NCBI GenBank assembly: GCA_025989215.1
Contig: JAPDNP010000007.1
Span: 124,001-188,000 of the forward strand
Direction: 5' to 3'
Source of the DNA: Neisseriaceae bacterium JH1-16
GTDB taxonomy: Bacteria > Pseudomonadota > Gammaproteobacteria > Burkholderiales > Chromobacteriaceae
Length of the DNA stretch: 64,000 bases
The position numbers were made by a program, and so were the translations under genes. Below are positions 1 through 8,620 of this stretch, one piece after another. Position 1 is the stretch's first letter. Each line of letters starts with the position of its first letter. The notes under the pieces were generated by a model. It saw only the letters and a list, made by a program, of their open reading frames with translations, was not told where the DNA came from and did not search any database.

Positions 1-31
1 AATAGTCTCCTACACACAGGGAGACTTCTTC

Positions 32-1285
32 ATGCAAACCAGCAGCGTCGCGATGAGCCGTCACGACATCGAATGGGTGCTGACCTTGTTCGGCACCGCG
101 GTCGGGGCCGGCATTCTGTTCCTGCCGATCCAGGCCGGGCTCGGCGGCATCTGGCCGATGCTGATCCTGACCGTGCTGATCTTTCCGGTCACCTGGCTGT
201 CGCACCGGGCGCTGACCCGCTTGGTAGTGTCGAGCGACACGCCCGCAGACATCACCACCGTGATCGAGAACGATCTGGGCCGCACCGCCGGCTTCATGGT
301 CAGCCTGCTGTACTTCCTGTCCATCGTCACCATCGTGGTCGGCTACGCCACCGGCGTCACCAACATCGTCAGCTCCTTCCTGGAAAACCAGCTCGGCGTC
401 ACCGGCATCTCGCGCTCGCTGCTGTGCATGGCGCTGCTGATCGGCTTGACCGCGGTGCTCGCCGCCGGCGAGAACGTGATGCTGCGCGTCACCTCGCTGA
501 TGGTGTTTCCGCTGATCGCCTTCCTGTTCGGCCTGTCGGTGTACCTGATCCCGAGCTGGAACCTGTCCGCCTTCGATGCACCCGTGGTCACCGGCGACCT
601 GGTGAAGAACCTGCTGTTGACTCTGCCTATCCTGGTGTTCTCGATGAATTTCTCGCCGATCTGCTCGGCGCTGGGCACGTCCTATCGCGAGCGCCATCCC
701 CAGGGTGACGAGGCGCGCCGGCGCACCGACAAGATCGTGCTCTGGAACGCGGTAATCCTGCTGCTGTTCGTGATGTTCTTCGTGTTCTCCAGCGTGCTGG
801 CCACCAGCCCGGCGGACCTCGCCAACGCCAAGGCCAACAACGTCGACGTGCTGACGATGATTTCGCTGCAGACCGAGCACCCGCTGCTGCGCTACGCGAT
901 CCCGTTCGTCGCGTTCGCCGCCATCGTCAGCTCCTACTTCGGCCACTTCATCGGCACCCGCGAGGGCCTGCTCGGCATCGTCACCCGTCTGTTGGCCTGG
1001 AACGACCCGGCCCGTGCGGCACGGCTCGACCGGAAGACGATCGGCCGCATCACCACCGTGCTGATGGTGATCGGGCTGTGGCTGCTGGCGGTGGTCAACC
1101 CGCCGATCCTGAAGATCATCGGCGCGCTGTCGGCCCCGATCATCGCGATGTACTGCTACATCATGCCGGTGGTGCTGATGCGCCGTGTGCCGCGCCTGGC
1201 GATCTACCGCGAGAAATCCAGCGCGCTGGTGTTCGTGCTGGGGCTGGTGGTGATCATCGGCTACACCCTGGCCGAACTGCTGTAA
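32..1285 (+). CDS. HAAAP-family amino-acid/proton symporter (SdaC/TdcC-like)
   Basis: A 417-residue integral membrane permease, probably importing serine, threonine or an aromatic amino acid with protons across the inner membrane. The first helix carries the glycine-rich GTAVGAGILFLP stretch (about residues 21-32) typical of hydroxy/aromatic amino-acid permeases. About 11 hydrophobic segments follow, and the length fits the family (SdaC is about 430). The start is supported by a GGGAGA Shine-Dalgarno about 6 bases upstream. It stands alone and is closed by a very strong hairpin. The substrate cannot be decided from sequence. It resembles the serine branch more than the Mtr/TyrP branch, but with low certainty. 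Confidence 0.85.
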   Translation: MQTSSVAMSRHDIEWVLTLFGTAVGAGILFLPIQAGLGGIWPMLILTVLIFPVTWLSHRALTRLVVSSDTPADITTVIENDLGRTAGFMVSLLYFLSIVTIVVGYATGVTNIVSSFLENQLGVTGISRSLLCMALLIGLTAVLAAGENVMLRVTSLMVFPLIAFLFGLSVYLIPSWNLSAFDAPVVTGDLVKNLLLTLPILVFSMNFSPICSALGTSYRERHPQGDEARRRTDKIVLWNAVILLLFVMFFVFSSVLATSPADLANAKANNVDVLTMISLQTEHPLLRYAIPFVAFAAIVSSYFGHFIGTREGLLGIVTRLLAWNDPARAARLDRKTIGRITTVLMVIGLWLLAVVNPPILKIIGALSAPIIAMYCYIMPVVLMRRVPRLAIYREKSSALVFVLGLVVIIGYTLAELL

Positions 1286-1297
1286 GCGCGACTCCTT

Positions 1298-1317
1298 TTC
1301 GGCCAACGTTGGCCGAA
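1298..1317. repeat. Perfect 20-bp palindrome of two uptake-like motifs
   Basis: TTCGGCCAACGTTGGCCGAA is two head-to-head copies of the dispersed 9-mer separated by CG. It lies 13 bases after the permease stop codon, and its last two bases overlap the base of the following terminator stem. Confidence 0.9.
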
Positions 1318-1357
1318 CAACGACAACCCCGGCGCTAGAGCCGGGGTTGTCGTTGTT
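1316..1357 (+). terminator. Strong hairpin after the amino-acid permease gene
   Basis: An 18-bp perfect stem (1316-1333 with 1340-1357) and a 6-base loop. There is no clean U tract, only TTGTT within the stem. It probably ends the upstream transcript. Confidence 0.75.
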
Positions 1358-1435
1358 CAGCGGCCGCTCGTGGAGACCAAGCCGGCGCCGCCTGCTTATA
1401 GTGAAGACACTTACCTCGCCCCACGGAGCCTGCCG

Positions 1436-2140
1436 ATGAAGCCCTACGTCCCGATGGCCCTCGCCGCCCTGCTCGCCGGCCTGGCGACCCCGCTCGCCCT
1501 CGCCGCCGCGCCCGATGCGCTGCTCGCGCTGCCCAAGGAGGCGTTCCAGCACTCGCCGTCCGAGCCGCACACCTATCGCTACCAGAAACCCGGCAGCGAT
1601 CTGCGCCGCTACCGCCAGATCCTCATCGCGCCGCTGGCCTTCCTGTCGAAGGCGCCGAGCGGCGATTGGAAGTTCTCGGTGGCCGACGAGCGCAACAAGA
1701 TCAGCCAGTACTTTCAGCAGAGCCTGAAGACACAATTGCAACAGCGCGGCATCGAGACGGTCGAGGTGCCGGGGCCCGATGCGCTGCGTCTGCAGGTAGC
1801 GGTAACCACGGTGACGGAAGAGAAACCCGGCCTGAAACCGATCGACATTCTGCCGGTGAAGGCGGTGTTCAATCTGGCGCGTAACGCCGCCGGGCTGGAA
1901 CCCTATCTGGTGAAGATTTCGACCCTGGGCCAGTTGGAGGACTCGCAAAGCGGCGAGTTGCTGGCCGGCGCGATCGACCTGAAGCAGGCCGACAAGGCCA
2001 AGAGCGGCAAGGGGCCGCTGACGCTCGATTACATCGAAACGATGATCGACAAGTGGAACAGCCAGACCGCCGACCGGCTGGCCAAAGCCCTGCAGCCGGC
2101 CCAGCAGGCCGCCCCGAGCGCTAGCGCCCCGACCAATTGA
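1436..2140 (+). CDS. DUF3313-family secreted protein
   Basis: A 234-residue exported protein of unknown function. The N-terminus is a signal peptide (hydrophobic residues about 7-23, likely cut after ALA, no lipobox). The mature part shows the DUF3313 pattern: an RYRQILIAPL strand, a YF-containing helix leading to a long hydrophilic domain, and a C-terminal helix with DKWNSQTADRLA. An upstream in-frame start at 1370 exists. I chose ATG 1436 because it gives a proper signal peptide and has GGAG nearby. Many relatives are lipoproteins, and this one lacks the cysteine. A periplasmic or outer-membrane-associated location is inferred. Confidence 0.7.
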   Translation: MKPYVPMALAALLAGLATPLALAAAPDALLALPKEAFQHSPSEPHTYRYQKPGSDLRRYRQILIAPLAFLSKAPSGDWKFSVADERNKISQYFQQSLKTQLQQRGIETVEVPGPDALRLQVAVTTVTEEKPGLKPIDILPVKAVFNLARNAAGLEPYLVKISTLGQLEDSQSGELLAGAIDLKQADKAKSGKGPLTLDYIETMIDKWNSQTADRLAKALQPAQQAAPSASAPTN

Positions 2141-2185
2141 GCGTTGGCCGACCGCGTTGGCAGCGGATAAGAAGGGGGGAACGGC

Positions 2186-2208
2186 GCCGGGCACTGAGAA
2201 CGCCCGGC
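2186..2208. terminator. Possible hairpin between convergent genes
   Basis: GCCGGGC and GCCCGGC form a 7-bp stem with a 9-base loop between the DUF3313 gene and the convergent GNAT gene. No U tract on either side, so its role as a terminator is tentative. Confidence 0.4.
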
Positions 2209-2306
2209 CAAACCCAAGCGTAGCGCTCTTGTTCGCCACGCTGCCGCAGGCGGTGGCAAGACAGTGGCGGGTTTCGCTGCGTGTGGACTTGGTTTGCGGG
2301 CAGGAC

Positions 2307-2846
2307 TTAAGACGGCGAACCGGCCGGCGGGGTCGCCAGCTCGCAATACATATGCCGCTTGGCCACGAAGGTGTCGCCCACCCGCACCGCCAGCGGTTCC
2401 AGCCCGTAACTGACAAAGCCGCAGCGCTGGTAGAGCTGGCTGGCCGCTGCATTGTCATCGGTCACGCTCAGCTCGACCACCCGGATGCCGCCACGCTGCC
2501 GGGCATGATTCAGCGCCGTCGCGATCAGCTGCCGGCCGAGACCGGAACCGCGGTAACGCACCGGCACATACATGCCGAACAGATTGGCCTTGTGGCGCAC
2601 CTTCTCGCGCGACTCGAAGGCGATGCCGACCACACCGGCCAGCCGCTCGCCATCGAAGCCGGCAAACACCGCCTCGGGCGCCAAGGTGGCATCGGCCAGG
2701 CGCGACGCCCACCACGACAAGGGCAAGGCGGCCCGCTCCTCCACGCTCGAGGTGAACGCTTCGGGATGGCTTTGGTACGCCTCCAGCATCAGCTGTCGGT
2801 AGGCGACCGCGTCGGCGGGGGTCAGGCGGCGAATCTCGATATGCAT
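2307..2846 (-). CDS. GNAT-family N-acetyltransferase
   Basis: A 179-residue acyl-CoA-dependent acetyltransferase of the GCN5 fold, substrate unknown. Acetyl-CoA motif A is visible as RGSGLG (R99-G104) followed by a helix. The C-terminal YQRCGF (about 139-144) is the usual 'YxxxGF' of the last strand pair. Single-domain length is normal for the family. It is convergent with the DUF3313 gene and reads away from the downstream MFS gene, 51 bp upstream of it on the minus strand, so it may be cotranscribed with that exporter. Some GNAT proteins next to exporters modify toxic amines, but nothing here proves that. Confidence 0.85.
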   Translation of the reverse strand: MHIEIRRLTPADAVAYRQLMLEAYQSHPEAFTSSVEERAALPLSWWASRLADATLAPEAVFAGFDGERLAGVVGIAFESREKVRHKANLFGMYVPVRYRGSGLGRQLIATALNHARQRGGIRVVELSVTDDNAAASQLYQRCGFVSYGLEPLAVRVGDTFVAKRHMYCELATPPAGSPS

Positions 2847-2897
2847 CGCCCTACCTTAGCACACGAGCCAACCGAGCGTGGCCTCTGGCAGCGGCAC

Positions 2898-4274
2898 TCA
2901 GTGGCTCGCCGCCACCCGGCCGACACTGCTGCCCATGCGCAGGCAGCTCACGCCGGCCGCAGCCAGCGCGCACGCCGCGGCGACGATCAGCGAGCCGTGC
3001 GTGCCGTGGTGCGGCGACAGGTTGAACATCAACGCCACCAGCGACGCGCCGGTGGTCTGGCCGAGCAGGCGCGCGGTGCCCAGCATGCCGCTGGCGCCGC
3101 CGCTGCGGTGCGGCGGCGCCGACGACAGCATCGCGAAGTTGTTCGGCGACTGGAAGAAGCCGAAGCCGACGCCGCACAGCGCCATCCGCCACGCGATGTC
3201 GAGGTGGCTCGGCTGCGCCGGCAGCAGCACCAACGCCAGCAGGCCCGCCGCGAACAGGGTCAGCCCGATCGCCCCGAGCAGGCCCGGCGAATAGCGCTCG
3301 ACCAGGCGGCCGGACAAGGGCGCCACCACCATGATCACCAGCGGCCACGGCGTCATCAGCAGGCCGATCTGGGCCGGACCGTAACCGAGCGACTGCAGGT
3401 AGAACGGCAGCGACACCAGCGCCAGCATCTGCGCGGTGAACGAGCAGATCGAGGTGCCCACCGACAAACCGAACAAGGGAATACGCAGCAGGTCGACCGG
3501 CAACAGCGGCGCGGCCAGGCTCAGCTGACGGCGCACGAACACCCAGCCCACCGCCAGCGCCACCACCAACAGCGCGCCGACCAACAGCGGGTTCTCGCCG
3601 TGACCGAAGCCGTCGACGCTGAAGATCAACAGGCCGAAGGTCAGCGCATTGAGCAGCGCGCTCTGCCGGTCGAACCCATGCTTGGCGCGGTGCGGGTTGG
3701 CCGGCAGCGCGCGCAGCGCCACCAGCCAAGCGACCAAGCCGATCGGCAGGTTGATCGCGAACAGCCACTGCCAGGACGACACCGACAGGATGCCGGCAGC
3801 GATGGTCGGGCCGGCCGCCGACGACAGCGCCACCAGCAGCGAGTTGAAGCCCATGCCGCGCCCCAACTGCGCCTTCGGATAGATCACCCGGATCAGCGCG
3901 GTATTGACGCTCATTATCGCCGCCGCGCCGAAGCCCTGCAGGATGCGCGCCACGGTCAGCGTGGTCAGCGAATCGGACAGCGCGCACAGCCCCGAGGTGA
4001 TGGTGAAGACTGCCAGCCCCCACTGGTAGACGCGCCGGTAGCCGTAGATGTCGCCGAGCGATGCGAACGCCAGCAGCGACACGGTGATCGCCAATTGGTA
4101 GGCATTGACCACCCAGATCGAGGCCGCCGGGCTGGCGTTCAGATCGTGCGCGATGGTCGGCAGAGCGACGTTGGCGATGGCGCCGTCGAGCACCGCCATA
4201 CTGACGCCCAGTGCAATCACCAGGATCGCGCCATAGCGCTGCGGCAAGGGCACGCCGTCGTGTGTACTACTCAT
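2898..4274 (-). CDS. DHA2-family (14-TMS type) MFS drug exporter
   Basis: A 458-residue proton-driven inner-membrane exporter of the EmrB/QacA group. Family motif D1 is seen as LDGAIANVALPTI (residues 29-41), and the cytoplasmic loop motif A as GDIYGYRR (74-81). QxFGAA near residue 115 and the helix-5 region after it complete the signature. Divergently transcribed from an adjacent LysR regulator, with a perfect inverted repeat in the shared 133-bp spacer, a classic local-regulator arrangement. Substrate is unknown. No membrane-fusion partner lies nearby, so it probably works as a single-component pump. Confidence 0.85.
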   Translation of the reverse strand: MSSTHDGVPLPQRYGAILVIALGVSMAVLDGAIANVALPTIAHDLNASPAASIWVVNAYQLAITVSLLAFASLGDIYGYRRVYQWGLAVFTITSGLCALSDSLTTLTVARILQGFGAAAIMSVNTALIRVIYPKAQLGRGMGFNSLLVALSSAAGPTIAAGILSVSSWQWLFAINLPIGLVAWLVALRALPANPHRAKHGFDRQSALLNALTFGLLIFSVDGFGHGENPLLVGALLVVALAVGWVFVRRQLSLAAPLLPVDLLRIPLFGLSVGTSICSFTAQMLALVSLPFYLQSLGYGPAQIGLLMTPWPLVIMVVAPLSGRLVERYSPGLLGAIGLTLFAAGLLALVLLPAQPSHLDIAWRMALCGVGFGFFQSPNNFAMLSSAPPHRSGGASGMLGTARLLGQTTGASLVALMFNLSPHHGTHGSLIVAAACALAAAGVSCLRMGSSVGRVAASH

Positions 4275-4302
4275 GGGAGTGACAACCTTCTAGGGGGTAT
4301 AC

Positions 4303-4319
4303 CTTGCCGTGCGGGCAAG
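4303..4319. promoter_or_regulatory. Small inverted repeat in MFS 5' region
   Basis: CTTGCC and GGCAAG arms around a 5-base centre, 28 bases upstream of the exporter start codon. Either an operator half or a leader hairpin. Confidence 0.3.
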
Positions 4320-4360
4320 ACGAGAAATGCTTACTCAGTGTAGTAACGTGATTGATTGCT

Positions 4361-4379
4361 GTCGATAATAGGTATCGAC
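4361..4379. promoter_or_regulatory. Perfect palindrome, candidate LysR operator
   Basis: GTCGATAATAGGTATCGAC has 7-bp perfect arms with a 5-base centre. It lies 29 bases before the LysR start and about 87 bases from the MFS start. It fits the T-N11-A dyad style of LysR regulators (inner GATA/TATC arms), so autoregulation plus exporter control is a reasonable inference. Confidence 0.55.
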
Positions 4380-4407
4380 CTCTTTGATAGCTTTAACGAC
4401 TCAACCA

Positions 4408-5313
4408 ATGGAACTGCGCCAACTGCACTATTTCATCGCCGTCGCCGAGGAACTGCACTTCGGTCGCGCCGCCGAACGGCTCGGCATCACCCAGCCGCCG
4501 CTCAGCCAGCAGATCCGCGCGCTGGAAGACGCGATCGGCGCACGGCTGTTCAACCGCACCAACCGCCGCGTCGAGCTGACCGAGGCCGGCCGACTGTTCC
4601 TCGTCGAAACCCGGGCGATCCTGGCGCGGCTGGACGACGCAGTCGAGCAGGCCGCCCGCGCGCATCGCGGCGAGATCGGCGAACTGCGCCTGGGCTTCAC
4701 CGTATCGGCGCCGTTCTCCCCCGTGTTCTCGCGTTCGATCTACGCGTTCCGGCAAAGCCATCCGGACGTGCGCCTGGCACTGCAGGAACTCAATACCGTC
4801 GACCAGATCGAGGCACTGATGGAGCGGCGGCTGCACGTCGGGCTGATCCGCCCGACCGAGCTGCCCGAGGCGCTGACCGCGCTGGAGTTGATGCATGAAC
4901 CGATGGTGATCGCGATGCGCAGCGACCACCCACTGGCGCAGCACGCGCCGGGCGAGGCGCTGCCGCTGGCCGCCTTCGCCGACGACGACTTCGTGATGTT
5001 CCCGCGCACCCTCGGCATCCCGCTCTACGAGCAGATCATTGCGCTGTTCCGCCACGCCGGCTTCACCCCGCGCGTCGCGCAGGAGGCGCGCGAGGCGTCG
5101 ACGCACATCGCGCTGGTCGCCGCCGGTTTCGGCGTGGCGATCCTGCCGGCGCTACAGCAACGCATCCAGCTCGACAACGTCACCTACCGCGCCATCGCCG
5201 ACCCGGAGGCGCGCACCGCGGTATGGCTGGCCTACCGCGAGGACGATCACTCGCATCTGCTGCAGGACTTCGTGCGCCAGGTGAAGCGCGAAGTCGCCCG
5301 GGCGAGCAGCTAG
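4408..5313 (+). CDS. LysR-family transcriptional regulator
   Basis: A 301-residue DNA-binding regulator. The N-terminal winged helix-turn-helix occupies about residues 1-60: MELRQLHYFIAVAEE, then HFGRAAERLGITQPPLSQQI, then ALEDAIGARLFNR. A periplasmic-binding-protein-like effector domain follows from about residue 90. Length is normal. A TTG at 4384 is in frame, but ATG 4408 matches the conserved LysR N-terminus. It is divergent from an MFS exporter and probably controls it in response to an aromatic or toxic ligand. The ligand is unknown. Its stop codon is followed within 3 bases by the eroded left end of repeat A1. Confidence 0.88.
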   Translation: MELRQLHYFIAVAEELHFGRAAERLGITQPPLSQQIRALEDAIGARLFNRTNRRVELTEAGRLFLVETRAILARLDDAVEQAARAHRGEIGELRLGFTVSAPFSPVFSRSIYAFRQSHPDVRLALQELNTVDQIEALMERRLHVGLIRPTELPEALTALELMHEPMVIAMRSDHPLAQHAPGEALPLAAFADDDFVMFPRTLGIPLYEQIIALFRHAGFTPRVAQEAREASTHIALVAAGFGVAILPALQQRIQLDNVTYRAIADPEARTAVWLAYREDDHSHLLQDFVRQVKREVARASS

Positions 5314-5315
5314 CT

Positions 5316-5460
5316 GAAAGAAGCTAACGATCTGGCGAACGAAGGGTCAGACAAGGCGAAAGGACGCGAAACAGCGGAATGGACACGAGGTCCATGAGCA
5401 TGTTGAGCGGCATTTCAACGCAGGATCACCCGAGTACGACAGATCGTGAACCGATTCTAA
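5316..5460. mobile_element. Repeat family A, copy 1 (MITE-like)
   Basis: A non-coding element of about 142 bp sharing its core (GGCATTTCAACGCAGGATCA) and right terminus (AGATCGTGAAC...GATTC) with copies at 8944 and 20339. The left terminus is eroded (GAAAG...ACGATCT). A small TGGAC/GTCCA hairpin lies in the middle. TAA follows the right end. No open reading frame of note. Confidence 0.7.
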
Positions 5461-5467
5461 AAAAAGC

Positions 5468-5501
5468 TTGGCCGAACCGGCACGCTATCCGGTTCGGCCA
5501 A
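5468..5501 (-). terminator. mpl terminator built from two uptake-like motifs
   Basis: A 13-bp perfect stem whose arms are TTGGCCGAACCGG and its complement, with an 8-base loop. On the minus strand it is followed by GC and a run of seven T, making a textbook intrinsic terminator for mpl. Confidence 0.9.
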
Positions 5502-5526
5502 CCTTGTCAGCCTGGGTCGCGCCGAC

Positions 5527-6903
5527 TCAGCGCGCCAGCCGCTCCAGCAGCTTGCCGTGGATGCCTCCGAAGCCGCCGTTACTCATCACCAGCACCTGGT
5601 CACACGCGCGAGCCTCGGCGACCACCGCGGCGATCAGCGCATCGAGATCATCGAAGGTCTGTGCCTTGGCGCCCAGCGGCGTCAATGCCTCGGCCGGATT
5701 CCAGCCCAGATTGGGCGCATAGCAGAACACCCGGTCGGCGTCGGCCAGCGAGCCGGGCAGCGCCTCCTTCATCGTGCCGAGCTTCATCGTGTTGGAACGC
5801 GGCTCCAGCACCGCCAGGATGCGGGTGGCCGGGCCGACCTTGGCGCGCAGGCCGGCTACGGTGGTGGCGATCGCGGTCGGATGGTGGGCGAAGTCGTCGT
5901 AGACGGTGATGCCGCCCACGACCCCCTTCACCTCCATGCGCCGCTTCACCGTCTGGAAACGGCCGAGCGCGGCGATGGCGTCCTTCACCGTCACACCGAC
6001 ATGGCGGGCGGCGGCGATCGCGGCCAGCGCGTTCATTCGGTTGTGCTCGCCCAGCTGGCCCCACACCACCTTGCCCTGCGACTTCCCCTCGAACAGCACC
6101 TCGAAGCTGCCGTCGGCATCGACCGCGCCGACCTGCCAGCCTCCCTCGGCGCCGAAGCGCTCCACCGGCGTCCAGCAGCCGCGTGCCAGCACCCGGTCGA
6201 GGCTCGCCTCGCGGCCGTTGGCGACGATGCGGCCGTTACCCGGCACGGTGCGCACCAGATGGTGGAATTGGGTCTCGATCGCCGCCAGATCGGCGAAGAT
6301 GTCCGCGTGGTCGAACTCCAGATTGTTCAGCACGGCGGTGCGCGGCCGGTAGTGGACGAACTTGCTGCGCTTGTCGAAGAAGGCGGTGTCGTATTCGTCG
6401 GCCTCGATCACGAAAAAGGGGCTAACGCTCGCCGGATCCTGGCGCGGCGCACCCGGCAGCCGTGCCGACACGCCGAAGTTCTCCGGGATGCCGCCGATCA
6501 GAAAGCCCGGCGCCAGGCCGGCGTCTTCCAGAATCCACGCCAGCATCGAGCTGGTGGTGGTCTTGCCGTGCGTGCCGGCCACCGCCAGCACCCAGCGCTC
6601 GTGCAGCACGTTTTCGGCCAACCATTGCGGGCCGGAGATATACGGCAGGCCGCGGTTGAGGATTTCCTCCATCAGCGGCTTGCCGCGGGTGACCACATTG
6701 CCGATCACGTAGACGTCGGGGTTCAGTTCGACCTGCTCGGCGCCGAAGCCCTGGGTCAGTTCGATGCCCATCGCCTCGAGCTGGGTGCTCATCGGCGGGT
6801 AGACGTTGGCGTCGCAACCGGTGACGCGGTGGCCGGCCTGCTTGGCGATGGCGGCGAGGCCGCCCATGAAGGTGCCGCAGATGCCGAGAATATGGATGTG
6901 CAT
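5527..6903 (-). CDS. mpl: UDP-N-acetylmuramate:L-Ala-gamma-D-Glu-meso-Dap ligase
   Basis: A 458-residue cytoplasmic Mur-ligase-family enzyme that joins recycled murein tripeptide to UDP-MurNAc with ATP. The N-terminal UDP-binding domain begins MHIHILGICGTFMGGLA. The ATP-binding P-loop GTHGKTTT spans residues 110-117. The C-terminal glutamate-ligase domain contains the family's YDDFAHHPTA. Length matches E. coli Mpl (457). An in-frame extension to 7023 is open but has no homology-like content, so ATG 6903 is used. It has no operon partner. The transcript ends in a hairpin made of paired TTGGCCGAA words, and one more copy lies inside the gene (6613, Leu-Ala-Glu). Confidence 0.95.
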   Translation of the reverse strand: MHIHILGICGTFMGGLAAIAKQAGHRVTGCDANVYPPMSTQLEAMGIELTQGFGAEQVELNPDVYVIGNVVTRGKPLMEEILNRGLPYISGPQWLAENVLHERWVLAVAGTHGKTTTSSMLAWILEDAGLAPGFLIGGIPENFGVSARLPGAPRQDPASVSPFFVIEADEYDTAFFDKRSKFVHYRPRTAVLNNLEFDHADIFADLAAIETQFHHLVRTVPGNGRIVANGREASLDRVLARGCWTPVERFGAEGGWQVGAVDADGSFEVLFEGKSQGKVVWGQLGEHNRMNALAAIAAARHVGVTVKDAIAALGRFQTVKRRMEVKGVVGGITVYDDFAHHPTAIATTVAGLRAKVGPATRILAVLEPRSNTMKLGTMKEALPGSLADADRVFCYAPNLGWNPAEALTPLGAKAQTFDDLDALIAAVVAEARACDQVLVMSNGGFGGIHGKLLERLAR

Positions 6904-7168
6904 GACGGATCGAATACGTGAAAACGGCAAAGGAGTAAGGATACCGCAAAGCGGCGGCATGGCGGGCAGCGCAGCCCGCCTCGGGATGCGCCGCCACGGC
7001 CCCATCACCGGTGCCCAGCGCAATCCCTGTCGAAGACCTTTGCCACCAGCCGTACCCGCCGAGTGGCGGTTCTAACCGGCCGGCACCATGCAACGCTGCA
7101 GCGACTACTCCGGCGGCTTCGCCCGCGAGTGAGGCGCTACAGCCCGGTCGTCAGCTAGGCGCCATGAA
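6904..7168. other. Intergenic spacer between nhaD and mpl
   Basis: About 265 bp (310 bp with the terminator to its right) without a credible gene. It should contain the mpl promoter on the minus strand, but I could not name a convincing -10/-35 pair. Confidence 0.5.
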
Positions 7169-7194
7169 AAACGCCCGCCAAAGGGCGGGCGTTT
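7169..7194 (-). terminator. nhaD terminator
   Basis: An 11-bp stem AAACGCCCGCC/GGCGGGCGTTT with a 4-base loop, and A/T tracts on both sides, so it could work in both directions. An uptake-like motif (7193-7201) is fused to its right flank. Confidence 0.85.
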
Positions 7195-7213
7195 CGGCCA
7201 ACGTTGCATCGGG

Positions 7214-8620
7214 TCAGGTGCGGAAGAACAGCAGCGTCAACAACGCGAACAGCGGCAGCAGGAACACGCAGGACCAGGCGAGATAGCCGAAGAAGCTCGG
7301 CATCGCCACGCCGCGCTGCTCGGCGATCGCCTTGACCATGAAGTTCGGCGCATTGCCGATATAAGTCATCGCGCCCATGAACACCGCGCCCATCGAGATT
7401 GCCAGCAGCGTCTGCGGCAACTGGGTCATCAGCGTGGTGGCGTCGCCCGCCGCCAGGTTGAAGAACACCAGGTAGGTCGGCGCATTGTCGAGGAAGCTCG
7501 ACAGGATGCCGGTCATCCAGAAGTACATCGCGTTGACCGGCATGCCGTCCTCGCCCGACACCATGCCGACCAGGGCAGCCAGGTGGCCATCGCTGCCGGC
7601 GCGCAGGATCGCGATCACCGGGGCGATGGTGATGAAGATGCCGGCGAACAGCTTGCCCACCTCCAGGATCGGGGCCCAGTTGAACTCGTTGCCGGCGCGC
7701 ACCTGCTTCGGCGTCAGCGCCAGCGAGGCGAAGGCCAGCACCAGCAGCAGCAGGTCGCGCACCAGGTTCTGCAGCTCCCAGTGGGTGCCGACGATGTCGA
7801 AACTGACACCCGGCTTCCAGAAGCCCGACAGCAGCACCGCGCCGATCACGCCGGCCAGCAACAGGAAGTTGAAGGTGCCGTACAGCTTGATTGGCGTGTC
7901 CTTGCTCGGGTCACGCGGTTCGACGCCTTCCTTCTTGAAGTAGTAGCTGTCGACTACGAAGAAGATCGCCAACAGTGCCAGCGACAGCAGCAGCACCGGC
8001 AGCGCCATGTGCTGCATCGTCCAGAAGAAATCGACCCCCTTCAAAAAGCCCAGGAACAGCGGCGGGTCGCCCAGCGGCGTCAGCCCGCCGCCGACGTTGG
8101 CGACCAGGAAGATGAAGAACACCACTACGTGCACATTGTGCTTGCGGTTGTCGTTGGCCTTCAGCAGCGGCCGGATCAGCAGCATCGCCGCGCCGGTGGT
8201 GCCCATGATCGATGCCAGAAAGGCGCCGATCGCCAGGATGCCGGTGTTGAGCTTGGCCGAACCGTGCAGATTGCCCCATACCAGGATGCCTCCCGACACG
8301 GTGTAGAGCGAGAACAGCAGCACGATGAAGGGGATGTATTCGGTCACCAGCGCGTGCACCAGCAGCGCCAGCGTGGTGTGGGCGCCGAAACCGGCGGCAA
8401 ACGGCACCAGGAACAGTACGGTCCACACCGCGGTGATCTTGCCGAAATGGTGGTGCCAGAAGCCCGGCGCGAAGATGGGAAAGAGCGCGATCGACAGCAG
8501 GATGCCGGCGAACGGGATCGCCCAGGCGAGGCTCAGCGTCGCGCCGTCCAGATCGGCCGCCTGGGCAAGCCCGGGCGCCAACAGCAGCAGCGGCAAGAGG
8601 GTCCTCAGGATGGGGTTCAT
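7214..8620 (-). CDS. nhaD: NhaD-type sodium/proton antiporter
   Basis: A 468-residue inner-membrane antiporter of the NhaD/ArsB ion-transporter superfamily, exchanging Na+ or Li+ for protons. It begins with a hydrophobic leader-like segment (MNPILRTLLPLLLLAPG) and then has about 12 transmembrane segments. Characteristic stretches are GTTGAAMLLIRPLLKAN, a GGGLTPLGDPPLFLGFL re-entrant region, and FLDNAPTYLVFFN near residue 370. The upstream in-frame ORF extends to 8758, but ATG 8620 has a good AGGAGA ribosome site 5 bases away. A long structured leader precedes it. One uptake-like motif lies at 8253 (Ser-Ala-Lys). Confidence 0.92.
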   Translation of the reverse strand: MNPILRTLLPLLLLAPGLAQAADLDGATLSLAWAIPFAGILLSIALFPIFAPGFWHHHFGKITAVWTVLFLVPFAAGFGAHTTLALLVHALVTEYIPFIVLLFSLYTVSGGILVWGNLHGSAKLNTGILAIGAFLASIMGTTGAAMLLIRPLLKANDNRKHNVHVVVFFIFLVANVGGGLTPLGDPPLFLGFLKGVDFFWTMQHMALPVLLLSLALLAIFFVVDSYYFKKEGVEPRDPSKDTPIKLYGTFNFLLLAGVIGAVLLSGFWKPGVSFDIVGTHWELQNLVRDLLLLVLAFASLALTPKQVRAGNEFNWAPILEVGKLFAGIFITIAPVIAILRAGSDGHLAALVGMVSGEDGMPVNAMYFWMTGILSSFLDNAPTYLVFFNLAAGDATTLMTQLPQTLLAISMGAVFMGAMTYIGNAPNFMVKAIAEQRGVAMPSFFGYLAWSCVFLLPLFALLTLLFFRT

